DNA from: Rhea pennata
Taxonomy: Eukaryota > Chordata > Aves > Rheiformes > Rheidae
NCBI RefSeq assembly: GCF_028389875.1
Contig: NC_084665.1
Span: 1,984,001-2,048,000, forward strand
DNA length: 64,000 nucleotides
Direction of reading: 5' to 3'
Shown one piece after another: positions 27,001 to 39,000 of this stretch. Position numbers and translations under genes: made by a program. The stretch's first letter is position 1, and the number at the start of each line of letters is the position of its first letter. The notes under the pieces were generated by a model. The model was not told where the DNA came from and made no database searches. It worked only from the letters and a program-made list of their open reading frames with translations.

Positions 27001-30000
27001 TAGAGCTTGTTAGGCAAATACCGCCTAATAGCATGGATGCTTTTGAACATTCAGATGAAGGCTGGCTAATTGACTTAAGCTAAAATGTGGTCACCTAGAC
27101 CTTCCAGTATAGAGCAGAGCAACATCAGAATAGCTTCAAAATTATGGGCCTAAATTGCTTCTAGGATGTCTAACAAAAACAAGGCGTGATGTTGTCATGA
27201 GCACAAGGCATGACTGGTTTCAGGTTGCTGGGGTGTAAGGTCAGGATTTTCAGAAGACACTTTCTCTCACCTTTCTCTCACCTTTCTCTCTTCCTAGAAT
27301 TAATGATCGATATATGACTATGGTATTAACATTCCTTTAAAAAAAAGGGGGGGGGGCAGTTCAAATGAGCGAGAGAGGAGAAGTAAAATTTATTTTAATG
27401 TCTAACTAATGCCAGAAAGCAAACCATTCATCGGTGACCTTAGCGTAAATCCAGGGGACTTTGCTGATATCCCTGACTTTGGTGTTAGGCTGTATGTAGA
27501 GGCAACTGTTGCAATGCCTTAGAAGATAAATTGTGCTGTCTACACAGAAACTCAAAGCAGCAGGTGCTTTCTGAGCTCATACTGGAGGGGAGAGGTACTT
27601 ATAGTGAGCTTACTTATGGCTAAGAAAGTATGAGACCACAGCCAAACTGCTGTTCTTGAGCAGAGCTGTCACAGACAGAATTCTTCTCTGTTCCTTCTGC
27701 TTTTGAACATGACTATCCTGTGCTTGAATTATTTCTGTGGAGCTGACAATCACTTTAACCTAGCGTTTCAACTTGCACATTTTTGTGCTCTAAACCAATA
27801 TTCTTTTCACCTCTTCTCCACTCACTCGCTCTTTTGCCAAGTTATCCTTTTCTTTCCTGTACTCAGGAGAAAATGTTTCTGTGTTTCAGTACAGTGTGTC
27901 TTACTTTTCTAGTCTTGGGAGAGTAAGTATGCACTTGGTTTTTGTACTATAGTGAGTTAGATGTTTCTAGCTACAGCAACAAAAACCTAAACAAGAAAAC
28001 AAATTCCTCAGACGAAGAGGTGCCTTTTTGAACTTGGCAGTAGTTTACCTGTGGACTTCAATGTGATCTGTTGTATGAAGGAAAGTATTTTGATTTACCT
28101 AACAGTTCTATGGTGCAATATATCTTTTGCAGAAATGAAGAACAGTACTTGAGAATTTTCTCCCCTAGTTCTGTATTATCTTCTATTTTCTGCCCCATAT
28201 GTTATACCAACTGGTTGTGTTTTGTCACAATGATGATGTGTTGCAGTACAAGAAAATTGGGTTATTTTTGCTGAAACTACTATATAGATGTAATTAAGAC
28301 TGTTCTTTTCCATTAACTGATAGTATGGACGTATTGCTAAAGGCATGTGTGTTCAAGAAGTGAGTGGGATAAGATGAGGCAAGAGCAAGATGATTGTTCA
28401 GCATACAAAGAAGCAAGTCACTGCATGTTAAGTACTTACCCGTTGTCATGTGTTTCATAGGCATCACAGCCCAGATGATTGTCAAGGAAGACTTTAAAGT
28501 AAGGTAAACTGGTGGATTTAAGAGTTCTTAGAAGGATCCCCCATTTATGTAGAGTATGTAGTATGTAAGTAAGTACAAAGATGCTTGAGGGAAGTGATTA
28601 GACTAATTGGTAGGAAAGTCTGGTATAACTAAGGCAGAAGTGGGGATTGATAGCTCAGTATTGTATTATAATTGACAGGTAGGGCAAAGCTGGGCTGTGA
28701 AGAGCCTTAAAGGTGAAGAACAAGTAGTTTCTGTTACTGTTTGAGGGAAGGAAGAGGACTCAGAAAAAGCACAAAAAGCATGGTGAATGGTCTTTTGAGA
28801 CTGGTTTGTGTGGAAAAGCAGTAAGAAGAGCTGCAAGACAACAGTGGCCTGGCTTGAGTTTGCAGTCGTGCTGGCAGAGAATTGGATTTCTGAAGTGCTA
28901 GCTGGAAAGATGCAGCTGGTATGTTTGGACCAACGATGGACTCCATGTTACTGCCTCAAATGACAGGAAGTCAATGATAATGGAGAAAATTTGGAAAAGA
29001 ACTAATGGGGAAGGCTTGAACTAGAAAAGAACGAGGATTCATTTTTGCCTGGAGGAGAGATCATCGGGGAGATCAGTGAGGAATATGGACAACTAGGAGA
29101 AAAGTACCTCTGAGTGGAGAAGCATGTTTGAGTTACTTGTACACATGGGGCATTTGCTCGGGTTTGTAGATACAGTTCAGTTGCAAAAGTCATAATAAAA
29201 TGAGCTACAGGTGGACAGTCTGTGGGAATGTGTCACATCGGAGGAAGAAACAAGCAAAGGGCTCACCAAATGAGATTTGGAGGGACCAAGACAGCTAGCA
29301 GACGATCTCTTTTCCTCCTTCATCTATGAGGAAGAAAAAAGTGGAGGGAGGATAAAGGATAGGGAGCAGTGTTATCTTCCCTGGAGAGATACAGATATTA
29401 ACAGATGTGCTACATATCTGTCTTCTCCATAGCCTTAAAACTGCTTTCAAACATACCTAGATGTTAATCTTCCTTTTGGAGAGAACTAAGCTAGCCTTAG
29501 CTAAAAGATCTTATCTACAGCAAGCTAAGTGTAGCGTCCTTATTCAGGGTGCTGTTCCCAGGCTTTGCCTGAAACGGAAGCCTTTGAAAAGCACATGTCG
29601 GATTCAGCTCCTTTAACAGGGTTCTAACACCCTCTGAAATTACTTTCTCTGGAAATTTTTCTACCTATTATAGCTAGAAAGGAGAAAAACACTTTTCAGT
29701 TCGTTAGCAGAATGTAACTAAGTGTATATGCCCCTATGCATTTGCAGGGCCTGAAATGGGACAGATGATTAGGCCTGCCTGTCTTGTTTGGATGCTGTTT
29801 GCTTCGCATGCCCTTTCGTGTGAGAAGGAGGCCACAAATCTGTCACAGCCACGTGGGTGCAGTGGGTAGCTAAGTTTGAGGTGCGAGCGTAACTGCGTTT
29901 TGAATTTCTGCACCATCTGCTGCCCGTGGTGCTTTGTTAGCTAGGCAGACCTGGCTCTGCACAAGACGTTCTTGACGTGGCTGGGGATGCCCTCTCGAAA

Positions 30001-33000
30001 TAAAACGCTGCTCTCTACCAAAACAAGAAGTGAGCATATAACCTCTGCTGCATTGCACAAATGTTCTTTGAAACAGCATCTTAAAAGCCCTGAAAAATAT
30101 GTTAAGTGTTTTAAAGTTGGAGTGGCAATTTCTTAATGTGCCTCATGCAAAAGTATTTCTTTGGAGTTTTGAACTTGATTAGGTTGAATTAACTGTTTTT
30201 TTTTTATTTCCTTTTCCATTCAAAGTAATGTATGAGTAAGCATGAATGTAATTCTATTTTTTTTTTTTTATGGTGACTGATTCTCCCTGTTTATGCCTTT
30301 ATCATTCAGTCTGCAAGTTTGAGATACTTCCAGTCTTGCATCCAGGAAGTCCTCCTTTGATATGCAGGTCTCTGCTTCTCTGCATGGTGCACGTCATAGG
30401 AAGGTTTTCTCTTGCTTTTCTTGGGTTTTGTCATTCTGTTGAAAGTTGTCAGATTGTTCCGCAAAGTGGCCTGGTGCCACCTCTGAAAAACCTATGCTTT
30501 AGCTCCTCTCATCTTCCATGTAAGAAGGGTGGTGTTTTTTTGTTTTTTTTTTTTTTTTTGATCTTTTGGTTGGAAGTGCCTGACACACAAAGCAGAACTT
30601 GTGCATCTGAAATGTAAGAAGAGAATGTATCTGCTGAGAGTGAGTTGTAAAGTGCACACTGAGTTACAAAGTAGAATTGTCCAAGATATGTAAAAATACT
30701 GAATTGTTTTGAGTTAGAGTTAAGTTGGCAGAAATTAGGGCCTGTTTATAAATTCAGTTGTATCTAAAGCTTTTCTTACATCCTGATTCTAATCTGCAGT
30801 GCAACCTGGCCTTTAAAAGTGGACGCATTTGCACTTCAAAACCATGTCCTTTGGAAATCAGTGCAAAGATGAGCAATTATACAATTCCAGTGAATGAGGG
30901 TGCTTTTTTTTTTTTTTTAATCAATCTGTACAGAAGTGAGATACATGGGAGGGGAGGGGGGAGACTGAAATCCAGATAAAAAATTTTGAAATATTTGTGT
31001 GTTTGGCTGTTAAGTCATAAAATTCCTAATGCAGCTTAGTTTGAAAGGGAATGATTGAAAATGATGTATCAAATAATATTGAAGTCTAAATGTCCAGAAA
31101 ATAAGCTAAATTTAAGGGGAAGAAGAACAAAAATTTTGCTTCCTGATTAACAGAAGTAAATAAGAATGTAGAGATTTTTTTTAAAGAAAAGAACTCAACA
31201 GAATTTGAAATTTGATTTAAAGTTGGTATGTGATGGTATGCAACTCTTAACAGAACTTCAGTGTTCTTTTTGCTAAAAAGAGATAAAATAAAATTTTTAC
31301 TCTTCAGAAGACATTATCAGATTACTCTAAATGATTTCAAGGAAGTTTTTTCTGCATTTAACTCATTTTCACCTAATCATGCACAAAAAAAATCTTGAGA
31401 CATATACTGTAACTGCTTGATGTTTGTTCCTCCCTAGACTTTGTCATCAAACTGCACACCAAGAGCATGGCCATTATGTGCATCTCTTGGGGAACCAGTG
31501 ATGTGTTGCTTGCCAGTAGCTGAAGACTGTTATAGGTGCAGAAACACCTATAACGTCCAGAAACAGTGTAAAAATAAAGCTACCTGGAAAAGAGCTAAAC
31601 CCCAAACATGTAGGTACTCTCTCCTAGATAGCTTGACAAAGGCTACATCCGATGTGGATGCCCCTTTAGATTGAAGGTGAAGTGGGGCAGATGGGTTTGT
31701 AAAGAATTCCCTATAGCAATGGGATTGTGGCTTCTGAGCCAAAAAATGAGGACTTCTCTTGTTTGGTCCAGCCAGCTCCTATTTTCTTCTGGGAGGAGTG
31801 CCTGGGCCAACTAATATGTATGCTAGGTGTTCTAGTTTGCTTTGAAAATGTTTGTAGGTACCACTAAGAGGAAAATGCATTAAAAAAAAACACTGTGAGA
31901 TTTTTCTAAAATAATCTTTTAGATTGCCTCAATATGTTTGACAATATATTTCTTTTATTGAGCAGTCTGCCAAAATCCAGGCAAAATAACACCAGTTGCT
32001 TTGTAATGCGTTTCACTATGCATTTGCAGGGTAGGAGATGCTTTTTTTATTTGATTTTTTTTTAACTTAAATATCTTCACTGATTTCTGTAAGGCCAAAG
32101 CTGTTAAATGGCTTCATATTTATTATTTGAATATTTATATTTCATATTTTTGCTTAACAGGTGGCAATAGTTCTGGAACAAAGAAAAGGCAAGAAATGAG
32201 TTCAGAAGCTAGTTTGTCATCTGATGAAAGAAGTCGTCCCTTCTCAAGGTAAATTTAAATCATTTAATATTTGAATTACTTTAAAATGAGAAATGCCAAT
32301 AGAAAGTGACTGAAACTCTGAATACTTTATTTTTGCTTCATCTAGGATTAAGGTTCATATTTATGTTTATCTGAAATAGCAACTTAAACTTTTGTACACC
32401 TTAGAAAATATTTGCACCAAAGCCAAGTATTGTTTTGCAGCTGTTGTTTTCTCATTTTAAGACTCAATTGACATCTCAGCGAACCACAAATTAGCGTGTA
32501 CAGCTGCTCTCAGTAGGGCTACTTAGAGACCAGACAATAGAAGTTGTCAGGAAAAGGGCAGGCATAAAATGTGAAGTCTTGAAGAAATAAAGCAATGGGT
32601 TTCTTCTCAATATATCCGAGATGTAAACTAGCTGTAACTGTATACATATTTTTCATGTTCTTGTTTTCGTAAAATATTTGATATGGGGTATTTATAATTG
32701 GTGGTCTGTCTTTAAAACTGAGCATGTTTAATAGCCTTACATTTACCTAAAGGGTGCCATTTATCCTTTAAAACAAGCAAACAAAACCCACTCTTAAAAA
32801 AAAAAAAAAAAAAAAAAGCACTTTCTTTTTGGTCTTTAAGAAATGTTGTATTTCATGATCCTTGTATTTTTTCCATCAGCATGTAGCAGCAATCAAATAG
32901 AGCAATGAAATTAGCGGTCAAGAAGCAGTGGAAAATAGGATATAGCACAGCCATCTCATGAAATATTAGCTTGGCTTTAGATTCTTATCTGCATGCTTAT

Positions 33001-36000
33001 TAAAACATCACAGTAAGTAGGTTCTGCTAATATGTGGTGCCTTGTCTGAAAACTGCCATTAATGGCATTCAGGAAAATACTTTATTTTGACAAAAATTTA
33101 ATTCATTCTGCTTACAGGACATCAATATCTTTCTGTAGCTTTATGTTGCTGTTGACAAAGTTAGTTTTGATACAGAAGACGATTCCAGTTTTTCAGAGAT
33201 ATCCTAATCGTTTCATTCTATTTTTTTTTTGTCTTAAAATCATATATCTCTCTTGCTTCAAGTACAGTGAATAAAGACAAGCTTTAGTAAAATATAGATG
33301 AATGACATGCCTGTTTTTGTTTAGGATTCACACTTTTCAGACTTCATCTGGAACTTTGTTTCAGAGAATGATATTCCCGTAATACCCGACATTACCAAAC
33401 GCGAGAGTGCTCTTACAGTCGAATTTTTAAATGGTAATACATTTTAGTCTGTTCCTGTTGTCCTGGACTTCAGTGAGAGAAGGGCCCTTGGCAGTGATTC
33501 TATAAGCACATTCTTAAGTGTCTGAGTAAAATGTGTGTAATTAAACATGAACTATTTAGAAAAAAAATCTCTAAGCATGGATGTTATTGATTAGATGTTG
33601 CACTGCTTGCTAATAATATGCTTGGCAGCTTATGCATTTTTCAGATGCTGTTCGTATAACATGCATTTTCTGGTTTTCACTGGTCTTTTCAAATTCATAT
33701 TCTCACTGGATTTTAAAATCATTCCTTCTGCCTCCTGAGTTTATGCCTCTCTGCTCTCTGAAGCAAGCACACTTCCTACTCTGATACGTGGTGATGCTAC
33801 TTACAAAAAAATCTTTTAACATGGCTTAGTTATTTTCCTAAATGACTCAAAAATAACACAATCTTTTAAACATGGAGTTATTAATAACACTTGCTTTTGC
33901 ACACTTGACATCAGCTTTACAAAGAGACAAAGTAGCAAAAGCAGTATGAAAGAATGAGAAATGGAAAACTCAGGTGGTTGCTTGTTTTTGATCAGGATGC
34001 AATGAAATTTTGTAGATGCTTGCATTTAAGGATTCCACTTACTGCCTTACTGCAGTCACTTCTTGTGCTTTATTGCTTTTACAAGTGGTCTTGAAACCCA
34101 CTACTTGAGAATAAACATAACTGTGTAGTACTGCTGTGGTACTTTTTATAAATTCTTCTTTGCTGTGTTTTGTGACTGAACTGATGAGTGACCTCGAAAG
34201 AGACCCTGCTGGACCTAAATAAAAAAAAATGGCTTCCTCTGATGTCCTAGAGACAATAATTATGATGTGCCAGTTAAGCCCAAACTACAGCTGAGGGATT
34301 TTACTTTAAAGCAGAGGCTTGGGCGCAAAAATGCATTTATAGCTCTTTGTCCGGCACCTCATTATGTGTGGGCCTGATTCATTAAGTAATTGGTTTGCAG
34401 TTGTTTACATGAGTATTAAGGCTTTCTATTCAGCAGCCTTTGAGAGATACATTGTGCAAATGTTGCATGTTATGAATGCAGAATGAGGGGCAGAGGACCA
34501 GTTCTATTGGCTAAACACTGCACTCTGTTGAAAAGCGAGAGAAAGAGATTGGGTGCTGCTTTGCATAGCAATGACTTTCTTAATAAGCTTTACAGATTAA
34601 TACACACAAGCTATAAAAGATGCAAAGAGATACTCTTAGCACATTTATACATGCTCATTTCACTATTATGGTACTGGAGATGGGAAGAATTGAGTTCTTT
34701 CATATTCAGTTTTTCAGTGCATGTCTTCAGTGCATGAGACTTAATAGAGTCCAATGTTTATTGTATTATAAATCATGGGGAAGTAGGCAGATCTGCAACA
34801 GTTTATTATTAAAGATTCTTTCAATGTAAATCTTTTTCTACTATTGTGTTTCCTATAGCAAAATCATTTTGTGGTTGAGTGAGGATGAAAGGCATAATGT
34901 ACGAAGGAGTGAGTCTTAATAGGAAGCTGCTCTCTGAGTAAAGACCACTTGTTCCCTTTTGTTCAGAGGTGCATGCCAGAGCTTCCTCTTCTCCAGCAAA
35001 TATTGTCCTGATCTACCTTACATATAAAACTATTTTTTCCTGGATTAGTATACTTTACCAAGAGAATATTTTAAACTCTTGGCGATGTAACTTTAGTTTG
35101 AAGCGTTAACCTTTTGCAAAAGACAAGAGTGTGCTAAATTATATAATTACTTGGGGGAAAAGGTATCATAAGTCAGGACTGAATCTCTCTAAAGAGTAGG
35201 CAGCATACGATGTGTGTGGCATTTTGTTGTCCTGTAGCAATAGAATCCACCAGTGGAGGTCACTAGCTTTCTGGATAATTCTGTATTTTTGATGCGAGCA
35301 ATTTATTTTTCTTTGACTTGTTTGCTCTGTCTCATTTCAAAATAATCTGAAGATTAAAAATGTATTATAGACTAGAACACAGATTAATCAAAGTTTAAAA
35401 TACTTTACGCAGTGTTTATGTCCTGACAAATTAAAATTTTTATTTGGTTCTCAGAAGTAATCCATTCTGGTCTCTGAAGACTATTGTTTTTTTTTAGTCA
35501 AAAGCTCAAAAGCTGCCTTTAACAAACACAGAAATAAAAGTTTGTGGATTATAATTCATCCTCTTAATTCTCTTAATTATTCTCAGAGGAACTATTTAAT
35601 AGTAAACTAGCTATATCTAATACAGCACTTTCATTGCTGTATCATGATGTAAATAGGCAGGTTGACCATCAGGGGGCACTCAGACTTTGCTAAACTAAAA
35701 GCTCAAATTTATTCTTGCACCTTCCACCTTGTAACATTCAGTACCTCAAAAAAAAAATCTTGTCTATGTTTAATTGACTTGTGAGAAAAGTGTCTATTTT
35801 GTCTGGAGCTTTAGCAAGAGATGCTAAATGTTGGAGTATGTGAACATTCAGGATGTGAATTTACTGGGAACTTTAAAGAAAGTTAAATAATGATTCAGAG
35901 CAATGGAAGTAATGGGAATTCAGTGTACTTGCTCTAGATGATATATTTCCAGAATCCCGAGAGAGGTGCAGACATAAATGAGTCCATATCTGATTGTTTT

Positions 36001-39000
36001 GTAATGCTGCAGTACTTTTTTCAAATCACTTATTTAAGAATTTAGGGGTGTTTTCCTGACCTTACAAACCTGATGCATTTGTTTTGATGCCTTTATTTAT
36101 TTTATCAAAAAATAACTGAAAATTGCTGACAAGCTGCAGGGCATACAGCTATAAGCAGCAACAGTATTAGCTCTTCTGCCAGTTAACTAGGGCCATGCTA
36201 GAGAAGTTAAACTTTGGGGTTTTTTTTCTTACTTTAATGCAATAAAAAGATTTATGCCAGCTCTATGGCATTATTGAGCGTTGTTTTTTCATCCTGTTTC
36301 AGTGGACATTGATCATGGAACCACCGCTAGGTGGGAAGGCTGAAATTCATGGCCTTGTAGCCTGTCAGGAGTAATGATGAAGCCTGTGATACAGAAAATC
36401 TCTTCTACCTTTTGATTTTATCTCTGGAATAGAAATATGTGCAGGTTTAGCAGCTTAGAGGAAATAATATTTCTGTGGTGATGTTTTCTTCAAAATTTTG
36501 AAATGCATACTTTACCTTTACAGTAAAGGGAAAATAGATGTTTTAGTGTTTTATTTTTGCAGCCATACTCTGTGTTCTTCATATCTAGTTTTATCTTGGG
36601 ATCTGTGTTACGGCAGGAATTTCAGTCTTTGCATATGGGCTTCTATAGTCAAGAATATTTTTATTTCAAAGTGGTACCTAAAGAAGAAAATGGTCTTAAA
36701 CGTAACTTTTTGTTGCAAATCTTTGTTCCTATTTGACCATATTTGCAGTATAAATACTAAATTCAGTATTATTACTTTACTTTTCACCAATTTTAGATAG
36801 AATTAAGACTTGTATTGTAAATGGAGCAATCATTAAGTTTTGACTTCCTCTTTAAGTTTTTTTTTTTTTTTCCTAGCTTCTTGAGAAATGATGGCATGAT
36901 GGATGGATTTATTTTTTACTGAGTTTACAGGGTGGGGAACACTTCCAGGATGCTGCTTTGTAGCAAACTATCAGCAGAAAATAATAGCTCAGGTGCCCTG
37001 AGGCTTCCACAACAATTTGCAGGGAAGCACGTTATTACTTAGGTGTATACAGACCGGAGCTTTGCTCACAGCAGAGGCATTGGCATATAGTGGTATGGCT
37101 TGCTTATTACCAAAAGGCTTTCTAGGTATTTTTTTCAAAAAATGATCCTTAAAGAAAAAGCTGCAGTTTTGCCTTCGTCCTTACTGTTGGGGAGAAACTT
37201 CATCATTTCTTTGAGGGTTGCTAAGAACTGCCTTGTGAAAATGAAATCTCCTGTTTTTTCCTGGGGTGTGCTGCCTCACCAACACTTTTGCAAGATACAG
37301 GCGTGCAGACTTCAAGCTCTTGGACGACATTAGGCTCTATGCTTTGAGGCATACTTTATTACAGGCTATCAGTGTTCTTGAAGCTTCCATCCTTTCTGTT
37401 TGTTTTTGCTTTTCTGATATTTTTTTTGCTGTTTTCACTTGACAGTAAAAGAAGGACATCCAACAGGTTCTTTAGAAAATTATATCCATGCTAAAGTAAA
37501 CATTTTTTGTTTTCCTGTGAGCCACCTCTTTTAACTTGGCTTTTCTTTTGTCTGGTATTTACCTCTTAATATGATTTGTCTTTATGGGGGAAATATTTTC
37601 AGGGAGCTTACTCATTTCTTATTGTTGCAGTATCTTCAACACGAAAAGCCTGTTTCATCAGCAGAGGAGAGATTAAAAGGCCCTTTGAAGTTAAACTGGT
37701 TTGGATTTTTTTCTTTGTTAGAGCATAGGTTCAGTTTGTAATTATTTTAGGGAAGAAGGCAATGTATAAATGGATATCGAAAGGTCAATAAGGGGGATTA
37801 GTTAAGGCAGTGAAACTTGTGTTACTTCATCTATACTCCTAAAATACCTCCCTGGAGGTTTGGGTGGTTATTGTGTGCTCAGTATACCAGATAATAGCTT
37901 TCATGATTGACTTTGATTTCTGAATGTGAACCTTCTGCAATGTAGAGGGGGTTTTTTGCATCTTATCAGCCTTGACTAACACTTTAGATGTAATTTAAGA
38001 ATTTTAGCCTGTGTTACAAAGCTATCTTGCAGTATTTTCCAGACGTGGTTTGATGGAGTTGCTGTTTGTGTTCTGGCCTGGCTCTGATCTCCTGGCCTGA
38101 TTCCTAGTTCCATTTTCCAGCTCTCCCCAGGCATTTCTCTGTGCCAAGGCTTTCAAACCAAGCCTTTTCTGATACCCTTTTCAGTGTCTCTTATTCTTTA
38201 GTGGCTGTGCTGTTGCATTAGTGCCTCACCTGATTTGCAGTAGTATAGCTCTTTGCTAATTTGCTGGTGAATTCTGCCCTTCGATATGGCAGAATAGCCC
38301 TGGGAGAATGACCCCAACAAATAGATGTTATTTGGGAGCATATAAACATCTTCTCTTTCCCCTCTCCTGGTACCATTGACTGTTTTGTTCATGGGAGGTT
38401 AGAGGGGAAGCGGGGTAGGTTTCCAGGCCTTCTTACGGCACTAGTGGTCCTTGTCTCCCACCACCTCTCTGCGAGCCCCTTGGCTTTCAGCAGGATCCAA
38501 CAGTGCTTTGAATTGTGCAAGATGGCCAAGTGCCCATGCAGCCGCCTGAGAGCCGGGGCAGTCTACCACTGTCCTCCTTGTGCTCAAAGTTGTGCACGCT
38601 GCCTTTGAGGCAAAGCGGAGACTCCAGGTCCAAATGATCAACGCTCTTGTGTTTTATTTGGGCTTGAAGCAAGGAGAAAAGTGGAGCAAAAAGTCACTTT
38701 GAGGGACCCTCTACCATGATTGAATAAAGAAACCGTATGCACCTCTCCTTGATAATGGAAGATGAAGCAGCAGACAGTGTAAACAGTAGCTATCAGCTGG
38801 CTGATCTTGCTTTACTGAAATACTTCAAGATAAAATGGTTGTTGCACAGTCTGTCACAGAAGTCACCTCTCGATATGCAGCTCAGAAACAAGTGGTTTCT
38901 CACTTCACACCACAGGGGAAACAGTGTTGCTGCAGCCAGAATTGCATCCTCTTAAGTACATTTTATGGACAGAGTCTAGGATATGTGGAGCACCTCCTGG

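Larger units (their letters stand above)
18890..32160. other. Large KIZ intron (13.3 kb) with antisense CR1 and two weak exon candidates
   Basis: The region between two certain phase-1 exons contains the CR1 fragment (25501-26592), candidate exons at 19153-19175 and 31438-31609, a TA microsatellite (25036-25060), short tandem duplications (24290-24334, 27260-27291), and several homopolymer runs (20355-20395, 27341-27357, 30253-30269, 30538-30560, 30904-30919). The other open frames have no recognisable content. Confidence 0.65.
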
